From NCBI GenBank assembly GCA_964523885.1, contig CAZFYX010000108.1:1-64000 (forward strand): DNA of 64,000 nt. Direction: 5' to 3'. Every line of letters begins with the position of its first letter. Position 1 is the stretch's first letter. This document shows, one piece after another, positions 13,546 through 19,815 of this stretch. The stretch comes from SHXO01 sp964523885 (GTDB taxonomy: Bacteria > Pseudomonadota > Gammaproteobacteria > Burkholderiales > SHXO01). Position numbers and translations under genes: made by a program. The notes under the pieces were generated by a model, which did no database searches, was not told the DNA's origin, and was given only the letters and a program-made list of their open reading frames with translations.

Positions 13546-14304
13546 GTGATCTACCTGAAAGGCCTCATCGGAATCGCTGTCCTGGTGGCGGTCGGCGCAC
13601 TTGCGGTTGCGCTCATCCGATTCAATCGCAAGCGTCTGCTGGTAATCCGAGCAGCGGCGGCTGCGACGGACCAGCAGCTCGAAGACGTCTACCGCCTGGT
13701 CGAAGCCTGTGGGACCGAAGCTCCCAGTGGCTTCGTTTTGGCCCGTACGAATGACATGCGGCCTGACTCCGCCTCGATTGTTCATCTTCCGTCCGGTTTA
13801 GAAGACTTCCCTTGGGGAAGCCGATCGATAGCCGTCGAGGCTGAACGCGAAGTGCGGCTGCGCGTTGTTGACGCGGCGGCCCAGCCCACCCGATTGCTCG
13901 GCCGGAGGTATCGCCCCGTCGCCGTACCACGCTACGCGGGGAAGTCCGGGAAAGTACGGAACAGGTTCATACCCAGCCAGTACGTCAAGGGCAACGCGGA
14001 GCTCCGAGCTCAACTGCAAAGCATCTGCCCGCTTTATCCGGAGGAGCTTCTCTCATACCTGCTATGTGCGGGACGCGCAAGCTTTGAGTTTGAGCCGATT
14101 GACCAAGCTCGAATTGGCGCAACCCCAGCATGGGTGCAGGACCCGGAGTTCCAATACTGTGATTCCTGTCAAAAGAGAATGGCGTTGATCCTCCAAATCC
14201 CGGGAACCTTGGTGCACGAGAACGCGTACAACGGAGCTACCTTCTATCTGTTCGGTTGTAAGCAGCATGCAGATAGGACAGCAACCGTTGCGCAGTTCAC
14301 GTAG
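13546..14304 (+). CDS. Membrane-anchored protein with a DUF1963-like C-terminal part
   Basis: The protein has 252 residues from GTG 13546. Residues 4-24 form one membrane helix, followed by a basic stretch and a soluble domain. The C-terminal part reads ARIGATPAWVQDPEFQYCDS, then CQKRMALILQIPG and YLFGCKQH. That order (GG/ATPxWVQ, CxxCxxxM, YLFxCxxH) resembles DUF1963/YwqG proteins and places two Cys, a third Cys and a His as a possible metal site. Its stop is 2 bases before the toxin gene tumE, so it is co-translated with the TumE-TumA pair. The family call is tentative and the function unknown. Confidence 0.6.
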   Translation: MIYLKGLIGIAVLVAVGALAVALIRFNRKRLLVIRAAAAATDQQLEDVYRLVEACGTEAPSGFVLARTNDMRPDSASIVHLPSGLEDFPWGSRSIAVEAEREVRLRVVDAAAQPTRLLGRRYRPVAVPRYAGKSGKVRNRFIPSQYVKGNAELRAQLQSICPLYPEELLSYLLCAGRASFEFEPIDQARIGATPAWVQDPEFQYCDSCQKRMALILQIPGTLVHENAYNGATFYLFGCKQHADRTATVAQFT

Positions 14305-14306
14305 AC

Positions 14307-14498
14307 ATGTTCAAGTATCGGCTCGCGTACGTCGTCGACGGAGTATGCGTCGTGCGCTACGACAACGAAGCTGGAAAGGGCGACCATCGGCACTTCGCCG
14401 AGAGGGAGAGCGCCTACACATTCCGAACGCCAGAGAAGCTCATCGCCGATTTCGAACGCGACATCGCGAGGTGGAACCGTGAAAACCGTAACGCTTGA
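14307..14498 (+). CDS. tumE: TumE-family toxin (DUF6516)
   Basis: The protein has 63 residues, shorter than most TumE proteins (about 100). It keeps the family core: a first strand FKYRLAYVVDG, then VRYDNEAGKGDHRHFAERE with the GKGDHRH motif at about residues 23-29, and the closing LIADFERDIARW helix. Family knowledge: TumE is the toxin of the TumE-TumA type II system. It starts 2 bases after the preceding membrane protein gene and overlaps tumA by 20 bases, so three genes form one unit without an attC between them. Confidence 0.8.
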   Translation: MFKYRLAYVVDGVCVVRYDNEAGKGDHRHFAERESAYTFRTPEKLIADFERDIARWNRENRNA

Positions 14499-14826
14499 CG
14501 TCCGCGCCCCGAGCGAGGCGATGGCAGATTTCGTGCGCGTCTGGAAGGCGGGGAAGTCAGAGAAGTCTGCGCGCATCAGCTTCGCCACGCCCGAGCTTCT
14601 TTGGAAGGTACTGACAGCCAAGCGCTGGGAATTGCTCAAGGCGATGTGTGGAGCCGGTCCTATTTCCATCCGCGAAGCGGCGCGCCGCGTGGGGCGAGAT
14701 GTGAAGGCCGTGCACAGCGACATCACCGCGCTGCTGAACGCCGGGATGCTGGATCGCGTCGAGGACGGCCGCGTCATCTTCCCGTTCGAAGCGGTGAAGG
14801 TGGAGTTCCTTCTTCATGCTGCCTAA
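14479..14826 (+). CDS. tumA: TumA-like antitoxin with MarR/winged-helix domain
   Basis: The protein has 115 residues from GTG 14479, which overlaps tumE. The N-terminal part MKTVTLDVRAPSEAMADFVRVW is typical of antitoxins paired with TumE. Residues 45-100 form a winged helix: RWELLKAMCGAGPISIREAA, then RRVGRDVKAVHSDITALLNAG and LDRVEDGRVIFPF. It should bind the toxin and the operon promoter. The cassette ends at the attC at 14845. Confidence 0.82.
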   Translation: MKTVTLDVRAPSEAMADFVRVWKAGKSEKSARISFATPELLWKVLTAKRWELLKAMCGAGPISIREAARRVGRDVKAVHSDITALLNAGMLDRVEDGRVIFPFEAVKVEFLLHAA

Positions 14827-14844
14827 TGCAGTATTCCACGAGGT

Positions 14845-14939
14845 GCCGAACCCTGCGTCCTATCGGAGTCCCAAACAGCTACGCTGAGTGGTTCCGTCGC
14901 GCTGCGCGCGCCGGCCCCCGGTTATTGCTGTCGTTGGGC
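14845..14939 (+). repeat. attC site 16, last clear attC (95-base class)
   Basis: The left box is GCCGAAC (14845-14851) and R' is GTTGGGC (14933-14939). The inner part GTCGCGCTGCGCGCGCCGG matches the sites at 4020 and 5910. No clear attC was found to its right. Confidence 0.9.
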
Positions 14940-14963
14940 TGGTGAGAAACGGAGGATACGACA

Positions 14964-15134
14964 ATGGCTGACGCAGTTAAGGTGAGGATCGTCGATTTCG
15001 GAGAAGACCTGCGCGTCAGAGTCGTCGATTTCGGCGAAGACATGAAGATCAGAGTCGTCACGTTTGGTGAGGAAATCAAGGTCCGTGTCGTGGATTTTAA
15101 CGAGCAGAAGAAAGTCAGAATCGTGGACTTCTAG
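14964..15134 (+). CDS. 56-residue protein built from five 11-residue repeats
   Basis: ATG 14964 follows GGAGGA (14951-14956) with a 7-base gap, a strong ribosome binding site, and TAG is at 15132-15134. After MADA the chain is VKVRIVDFGED, LRVRVVDFGED, MKIRVVTFGEE, IKVRVVDFNEQ, KKVRIVDF: four full 11-residue units and a partial fifth (residues 5-56), matching 33-base repeats in the DNA. Each unit alternates hydrophobic and charged residues as a beta strand followed by a tight turn, so a small beta-solenoid or stacked beta sheet is plausible. It is cytosolic by appearance. It is the last gene of the cassette array and no attC follows it. It resembles other small bacterial repeat proteins of the VxVVDF type, whose function is unknown. 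Confidence 0.8.
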   Translation: MADAVKVRIVDFGEDLRVRVVDFGEDMKIRVVTFGEEIKVRVVDFNEQKKVRIVDF

Positions 15135-15427
15135 GTTTCTGCATCGGTACAGTAGGCCGTTGGAACTTATCCACGTGCCCTGCCTGCGTCCTGCCCAAGA
15201 TGGCGCTCCAGCGACGTCGCGGCCGAACTTGGTCGTCGGGCACCGCCGGCCACCTGAGTCGGTATGCCGCAACCCGGGGACGGATCCATGACACTCGAGC
15301 ACCTCGAGGTTCATGCCGGAATGGAAATAGGACGGTAGCAGGACTGCTGCCCGACAATGCGCTGCAGGGCACGCAGACCGCGAACGTCCGGCCTCGCCGG
15401 CACTCTCGCCAGCACGCAGGAGGTCGC
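15135..15427 (+). other. Gap at the right edge of the cassette array
   Basis: No gene can be supported in these 293 bases. A faint attC-like trace, GCCCGACAATGCGCTGCAG at about 15351-15369, may be the decayed terminal attC of the array, but its partner box is not convincing. Confidence 0.35.
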
Positions 15428-15880
15428 ATGAAATCACTCCATCTCCTACTCGCCATCGCTGCCACCTGCCTGATGTCCGCTGCAGGAGCGGCTGATGGCC
15501 TCGTCGCGGCCAGGAGCCCGATGTCGGTCAAGGCGACTGGCGACAGGTTCGAAGCGCTCGCAAGGCAACGCGGACTGACCGTCTTCGCGCGAATCGATCA
15601 CGCTGCTGGTGCGACCGACGTCGGCATGTCCCTGCGCCCGACTGAAGTTCTCATCTTCGGCAGTCCGAAGGCTGGCACGCCGTTCATGGCGTGCTCGCAG
15701 ACCATCGGCATCGACCTTCCTCTCAAGGTGCTCATCTGGGAAGATGCGTCGGCGCAGGTGTGGATCGGCTACAACGATCCGGCATACCTGGCCCGGCGCC
15801 ATGCGGCCGAGGCGTGTCCGGTGGTCGAGAACATGCGCAAGGCGCAGGCCTCGCTGGTCGAGGCCACGGTTGCCCGGTAA
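15428..15880 (+). CDS. DUF302 domain protein, periplasmic
   Basis: The protein has 150 residues. ATG 15428 has CAGGAGG just upstream. Residues 1-22 form a signal peptide (LLLAIAATCLMSAAGAA). The mature part is one DUF302 domain: RFEALARQRGLTVFARIDHA, then VLIFGSPKAGTPFMA, then IDLPLKVLIWEDASAQVWI and YNDPAYLARRH. The biochemical role of DUF302 is unknown. The domain is found in small periplasmic and cytosolic proteins of many proteobacteria. It is the first ordinary chromosomal gene after the cassette array. Confidence 0.88.
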   Translation: MKSLHLLLAIAATCLMSAAGAADGLVAARSPMSVKATGDRFEALARQRGLTVFARIDHAAGATDVGMSLRPTEVLIFGSPKAGTPFMACSQTIGIDLPLKVLIWEDASAQVWIGYNDPAYLARRHAAEACPVVENMRKAQASLVEATVAR

Positions 15881-16087
15881 AGACCAGTTCGACTTCCAAC
15901 CCCTCGGGTCACCGGGGCTGCACGAAAGGCGGCGCAGGCCGGCGGCTTCACCGGCAGTCGGCGCGGCCGGCAGTGATGTTGCATGACCGCCGGCTGCAAC
16001 GGGCCATGCGGTCGTCCGCAAGGCAATCTTCGGCAAAATGCCGTAACCTGTTCGCTTTATCGTCCAGATTCGGAGAACAGGTACTGC

Positions 16088-16246
16088 ATGGTCAAGCCTA
16101 ACTATGCATTCGCGAAGCGGCAGAGAGATCTTGCCAAGAAGAACAAGAAGGAAGAGAAGCGGCTGCGCAAGGCCGGGGGAACTACCGAGACCCCGCCGCA
16201 GGAGCCTCAGCCGGCCCCCGCGGCCGACGACAAGCCGGTGCCCTGA
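16088..16246 (+). CDS. Small basic conserved protein
   Basis: The protein has 52 residues from ATG 16088. The first half is strongly basic and helical (VKPNYAFAKRQRDLAKKNKK then EEKRLRKAGG) and the second half is a Pro/Ala-rich acidic tail. Small proteins starting MxKPNYAFxKRQR are widespread in betaproteobacteria from recollection, with no known function; nucleic-acid or ribosome association would fit the charge. Longer readings of the frame upstream lack a sensible start. Confidence 0.72.
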   Translation: MVKPNYAFAKRQRDLAKKNKKEEKRLRKAGGTTETPPQEPQPAPAADDKPVP

Positions 16247-16459
16247 GGCGTTTTCGGCGCTCGCGCCGCGGAAGCGCACCGGCGTGTCGTCCTGAAATAG
16301 GGGCGGTATCGCTGCAACCCGGTCGATGGATGCCGCCGCCTGCAGCGCGTATCCGAGCGGCCGGCAGACCCAGGACTCGATCGTGGCTGCACCCGGGGAT
16401 GCTGGGGCGGTGGCCGTCTCTCTCGTCGCAGTCCAACCACGCAGGGGAGGGTAAGCGCC

Positions 16460-16870
16460 ATGGCGGATTCGACGGGGCAGGTGACGGTCGAGGTTCTGCA
16501 GGATTTCGCGGATGCGTGGAATCGCCACGACGTCGATGCCCTCATGACCTTCATGACCGACGACTGCGTCTTCGAGGCATCTGCGGGTCCGGATGCTTCC
16601 GGCACCCGATACGTCGGCCGCGAGGCTGTGCGAGCGGGCTTCGCCGAAGTCTGGGCGACCTTTCCGGATGCGCACTGGGGCGATCCACGCCACTTCGTCT
16701 CCGGCACGAGAGGCGTCTCCGAATGGACTTTCACCGGCACACGTGCGGATGGCATGCGCGTCGAAGTGCAGGGCTGTGATCTGTTCATGTTTCGAGACGG
16801 CAAGATCGCGCTGAAGAACTCCTACCGCAAGAGCCGCCCACCCGCAGGCAGCGCGAAGCGTTCCCGTTAG
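16460..16870 (+). CDS. SnoaL/NTF2-like protein
   Basis: The protein has 136 residues. It is a single NTF2-like cone-shaped domain: the N-terminal helix VEVLQDFADAWNRHDVDALM, then FMTDDCVFEASAGPDASGTR and the YVGREAVRAGFAEVW segment, followed by a curved sheet ending in CDLFMFRDGKIALKNSYRK. This pattern is typical of SnoaL-like isomerases and small-ligand carriers. The substrate is unknown. A second protein of the same superfamily is encoded at 17855, on the other side of a methyltransferase gene. Confidence 0.85.
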   Translation: MADSTGQVTVEVLQDFADAWNRHDVDALMTFMTDDCVFEASAGPDASGTRYVGREAVRAGFAEVWATFPDAHWGDPRHFVSGTRGVSEWTFTGTRADGMRVEVQGCDLFMFRDGKIALKNSYRKSRPPAGSAKRSR

Positions 16871-16894
16871 ACCGCACGCATCCGTAGGAGCGAG

Positions 16895-17020
16895 ATGGAC
16901 GAGATTGCGGCGCTGGCGGGTTGCGGCGCTGCAATCGGCTTCTACACCATCCTCAAGAGCTTCGGCCTCACCGCCCCCCGAGAAGAGGCGCGCACGGTTC
17001 CGCCGCGGCGAGCGCGGTAG
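16895..17020 (+). CDS. Possible 41-residue protein
   Basis: ATG 16895 with AGGAGC (16886-16891) upstream opens a frame for 41 residues: a short hydrophobic start (ALAGCGAAIGFYTIL) and a basic C-terminus. It fits between the NTF2-like and methyltransferase genes in the same direction. It could be a small membrane protein or chance coding. There is no family evidence. Confidence 0.35.
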   Translation: MDEIAALAGCGAAIGFYTILKSFGLTAPREEARTVPPRRAR

Positions 17021-17084
17021 CGCGGTCCGAGATGTCCCTCAACCCCTGACCCGGCCTCGGTCGGTGACGAAAGGAACTGCTGCC

Positions 17085-17855
17085 ATGGTATCGGGCTGGA
17101 GACGGATCCCCTTCCTGCGCTGGTCGTTCTGGCGCATGGCGTTCAACATGAAGCACCTGCTGAGCGTGTGGCAGGTGGGCGACGGGCGCGAAGCACGGCT
17201 CGCGGACTACGTGGTCGCGCGCGCACGCAGGGGCGATCCGGCCGACGTCGTCCGCGTGATCGACGAGTACTGCTACAACGAGAGCTTCATGATCAACGTC
17301 GGGGACGAGAAGGGGCAGATCCTCGACTCCGCGGTCCGGCGCGCAGCGCCCGGACGGGTGCTGGAATTGGGTACCTACTGCGGCTACAGCGCCGTGCGCA
17401 TGGCCGTGGCGGCGCCATCGGCCCAGATCGTCTCCATCGAGTTCAATCCAGCCAACGCGGAGATCGCCCGCCGCATCCTCGACCACGCCGGGGTCGGCGG
17501 CCGCGTCACGGTCGTGGTGGGTACGCTGGGGGACGCCGGCAAGACGGTCGAGGCGCTGCGGACCACGCACGGACTGCGGCCAGGCTCGATCGACCTGGTC
17601 TTCGTCGACCACGACAAGGGCGCCTACCTGCCCGACCTGCAGCTGATCCTGCGCGAGGGCTGGCTGCGCCCCGGCGCGCTGGTCGTTGCCGACAACGTGA
17701 AGGTGCCCGGTGCGCCCGAGTACCACGCCTACATGACGCAGAACGAAGGCGGTCTCTGGTGCACGGTGGAGCACCACACCCACGTGGAGTACCAGTCGGT
17801 GATCAAGGACCTGGTGCTGGTGTCGGAGTACCAGCCGGCCGGGGGGAGGGCGTGA
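17085..17855 (+). CDS. COMT-like SAM-dependent O-methyltransferase
   Basis: The protein has 256 residues. ATG 17085 has AAGGAAC upstream; earlier starts lack one. Landmarks of catechol O-methyltransferase are present: MINVGDEKGQILD near residue 70, the SAM loop VLELGTYCGYSAVRMA, the acidic SIEFNPANAE turn, and DLVFVDHDKGAYLPDL where the metal-binding Asp should be, then GALVVADNV. The enzyme should transfer a methyl group to a catechol-like hydroxyl with Mg2+. It overlaps the following NTF2-like gene by one base. A short hydrophobic N-terminus (about residues 5-25) may tether it to a membrane. Confidence 0.85.
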   Translation: MVSGWRRIPFLRWSFWRMAFNMKHLLSVWQVGDGREARLADYVVARARRGDPADVVRVIDEYCYNESFMINVGDEKGQILDSAVRRAAPGRVLELGTYCGYSAVRMAVAAPSAQIVSIEFNPANAEIARRILDHAGVGGRVTVVVGTLGDAGKTVEALRTTHGLRPGSIDLVFVDHDKGAYLPDLQLILREGWLRPGALVVADNVKVPGAPEYHAYMTQNEGGLWCTVEHHTHVEYQSVIKDLVLVSEYQPAGGRA

Positions 17856-18256
17856 TGGTGCCGGACGCCATCGCCGGTTGGCATGCACTCGCGTCGAGCC
17901 GTGACGCGAGTGCTCTCGACGCCCTGCTGGCGGACGACGTCGTGTTCCAGTCGCCGGTCGTGCACACGCCGCAGGTGGGAAAGGCCATCACCAGCAAGTA
18001 CCTGACCGCCGCCATGCAGGTGCTGTTCAACGATTCTTTCCGCTACACACGGGAATGGCACTCGGAGCGCGATGCGGTGCTGGAGTTCGTGGCGGAGATC
18101 GACGGTATCGTGGTCAACGGCGTCGACCTGATCGCGTGGAATGCGCAGGGGCGCATCAGCGAGTTCAAGGTCATGATCCGCCCGCTCAAGGCGATCCAGC
18201 TGATCCACCAGAAGATGGCGCAGGCACTGGCTGGGTCGGGGGAAGGCGGCGCATGA
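17855..18256 (+). CDS. SnoaL/NTF2-like protein, second copy
   Basis: The protein has 133 residues. ATG 17855 shares its first base with the methyltransferase stop, and its own stop overlaps the next gene by four bases, so three genes are translated as a chain. The NTF2-like domain has LASSRDASALDALLADDVVF, VVHTPQVGKAITSKYL and a final KVMIRPLKAIQLIHQKMAQ helix. It may bind a small ligand related to the COMT-like enzyme's substrate, which is inference from coupling. Confidence 0.85.
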   Translation: MVPDAIAGWHALASSRDASALDALLADDVVFQSPVVHTPQVGKAITSKYLTAAMQVLFNDSFRYTREWHSERDAVLEFVAEIDGIVVNGVDLIAWNAQGRISEFKVMIRPLKAIQLIHQKMAQALAGSGEGGA

Positions 18257-18660
18257 GCGGCGACCTGCTTCCGCTGCGCCTGGAACCGGGCGCCGACCTT
18301 CGCCGCACGCTCGAGGCAGTGCCTTCCGCGCATCGCTGTGAGGCGGCCTTCGTCCTCTCGGGTATTGGCAGCCTGCGTCCTGCAAGCCTGCGCCTTGCGG
18401 GGCGGCCGGGTCCACACCGGCTCGAGGGAGACCTCGAGATCCTCACTCTCGCGGGCTCGATCGCTCCCGACGGGGCGCACCTGCACATGAGCGTCGCGGA
18501 TGCGGCCGGCGCTGTGTCCGGCGGCCATGTGGGCTACGATTGCATCGTGCGCACCACGGCAGAGGTGCTGATCGCACTGTTGCCCGCATGGTCGTTTGCC
18601 CGGCAGGCCGATCCGCGTACCGGCTACGCCGAGCTGGTGATTGCGCGCCGCGAGGGGTGA
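18253..18660 (+). CDS. PPC-domain (DUF296) protein
   Basis: The protein has 135 residues and a single PPC/DUF296 domain: an N-terminal LRLEPGADLRRTLEAV helix, CEAAFVLSGIGSLRPASLRLA, then the diagnostic DLEILTLAGSIAPDGAHLHM and GGHVGYDCIVRTTAEVLIALL. The HLH metal-site residues of the family are present in AHLHM. Bacterial PPC proteins are trimeric and of uncertain role, some binding metal or DNA. It is coupled to the upstream gene by ATGA. Confidence 0.87.
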   Translation: MSGDLLPLRLEPGADLRRTLEAVPSAHRCEAAFVLSGIGSLRPASLRLAGRPGPHRLEGDLEILTLAGSIAPDGAHLHMSVADAAGAVSGGHVGYDCIVRTTAEVLIALLPAWSFARQADPRTGYAELVIARREG

Positions 18661-18696
18661 TCGGGCGCGCGCGCAGGAAGAAGGGGAGGGAGGCAC

Positions 18697-19326
18697 ATGG
18701 CGCTGCAGTTCTCCGAAGTGATCACGGCCGAGGATCAGATCCGTGCCGTCGTCGGCACTCCCAATCATCGCGTGCTGCGCAAGCAGATCGACCACCTGGA
18801 CGAGCATGCGCGCGCCTTCCTCGCCCGCAGTCCGTTCCTGCTGATCGCCTCGTCCGATGCCGCCGGCGGCGTGGACGTCTCGCCCAAGGGCGATCCCGCC
18901 GGTTTCGTGCGCGTGCTGGACGCCACGACGCTGGCGATTCCCGATCGGCCGGGGAATCGGCGCATCGATACGCTGCGCAACATCCTGCAGCGTCCGGGCG
19001 TCGGCCTGATCTTCCTGATCCCGGGCAAGGAGGAGACGCTGCGCGTGAACGGTACGGCGCGGATCGTGACCGACCGCTGGGTGCGCGAGCCGATGGCCAT
19101 CGCGGGAAAGCTGCCGGACTTCGCGATCGTGGTGGACGTGCAGGAGGTGTTCTTTCACTGCGCCAAGTGTGTCATCCGCTCGGGGCTGTGGAACAGCCGT
19201 GCGTGGCCGCAGCTGGACGGGCTGGCGAGCCTGGCGCAGGCGCTGGTTGCGCAGGGCCGGCTGGAGCAGAGCGTCGAGGAGGTGCACGCGCTGATCGAGA
19301 AGGACAAGCGGGAGCGGTTGTACTAG
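18697..19326 (+). CDS. Pyridoxamine 5'-phosphate oxidase-like flavoprotein
   Basis: The protein has 209 residues with GGAGGGAGG upstream of ATG 18697. It matches the MSMEG_1061-type subgroup of PNPOx-like split-barrel proteins: HARAFLARSPFLLIASSDAAG, VDVSPKGDPAGFVRVLD (FMN phosphate contact), GNRRIDTLRNILQRPGVGLI and the HCAKCVIRSGLW segment near residue 155. It probably binds FMN or F420-like cofactor and reduces an unknown substrate. It is a full-length, stand-alone gene downstream of the PPC gene. Confidence 0.85.
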   Translation: MALQFSEVITAEDQIRAVVGTPNHRVLRKQIDHLDEHARAFLARSPFLLIASSDAAGGVDVSPKGDPAGFVRVLDATTLAIPDRPGNRRIDTLRNILQRPGVGLIFLIPGKEETLRVNGTARIVTDRWVREPMAIAGKLPDFAIVVDVQEVFFHCAKCVIRSGLWNSRAWPQLDGLASLAQALVAQGRLEQSVEEVHALIEKDKRERLY

Positions 19327-19390
19327 GGATGCGGGTGATGTTTGCACCCTTCACCCCGGGCCTCTCCCGCAAGGGCAGAGAGGGGTGACG

Positions 19391-19546
19391 GTGCCGCTGC
19401 CATCGCTGCCGCTGTTCATCCTGCTGCCGCTGCTGCTGCGGGCGCAGCGGGCCATCTGGCCGAGCCTGGGCGTGGCGTGCCTGGTGACGGTCGGTGCATA
19501 GTTCGCCATGGTGTGGGTGCTGGACCGGTTCGGTGTTCAACGCTAG
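19391..19546 (+). pseudogene. Two-helix membrane protein gene with a premature stop
   Basis: From GTG 19391 a frame encodes a Leu-rich helix (LPLFILLPLLLRA), a turn with RAIWPSLG and the beginning of a second helix, then TAG at 19499-19501. After the stop the same frame continues as FAMVWVLDRFGVQR, which completes the second helix. One base change (a tyrosine codon to TAG) would explain this. The conserved two-helix pattern suggests a small inner-membrane protein that is now broken. Confidence 0.5.
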
Positions 19547-19556
19547 GAGAGTGAAG

Positions 19557-19808
19557 ATGCTGCAGCTGCGACCCAACTGCGAGTGCTGCAACCGCGACCT
19601 GCCGCCGGAGGCGCCGGACGCGATGATCTGCTCCTTCGAATGCACGTTCTGCCGCACCTGCGCCGAGCAGGTGCTGGAGCGGCGCTGCCCCAACTGCGGC
19701 GGCGAACTGGTCACCCGGCCCCGCCGTCCCGCCGGGAAGCTGGCGAAGAACCCCGCCTCCACCGAACGCATCTACAAGCCGCAGGGGTGCGGGCAGCGCG
19801 CGGCCTAG
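19557..19808 (+). CDS. DUF1272 zinc-ribbon protein
   Basis: The protein has 83 residues from ATG 19557. Two closely spaced Cys clusters form a treble-clef-like zinc site: CECCNRDLPPEAPDAMICSF, then ECTFCRTCAEQVLERRCPNC. This is the DUF1272 signature, including the MICSFECTFC run. The C-terminal half is basic (RPRRPAGKLAKNPAS). The family has no assigned function; the fold suggests a structural zinc or RNA-binding role. A longer reading from 19494 lacks family support. Confidence 0.88.
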   Translation: MLQLRPNCECCNRDLPPEAPDAMICSFECTFCRTCAEQVLERRCPNCGGELVTRPRRPAGKLAKNPASTERIYKPQGCGQRAA

Positions 19809-19815
19809 CAGGGTC

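Noticed and set aside
15351..15369. GCCCGACAATGCGCTGCAG as a possible terminal attC
   Set aside because: No matching right box or arm pairing could be found, so it is recorded only as a faint trace.
16249..16459. Minus-strand frame with a coding-like stretch opposite the NTF2-like gene
   Set aside because: It overlaps the clearly coding plus-strand gene, has no start with a ribosome binding site and no family could be named.
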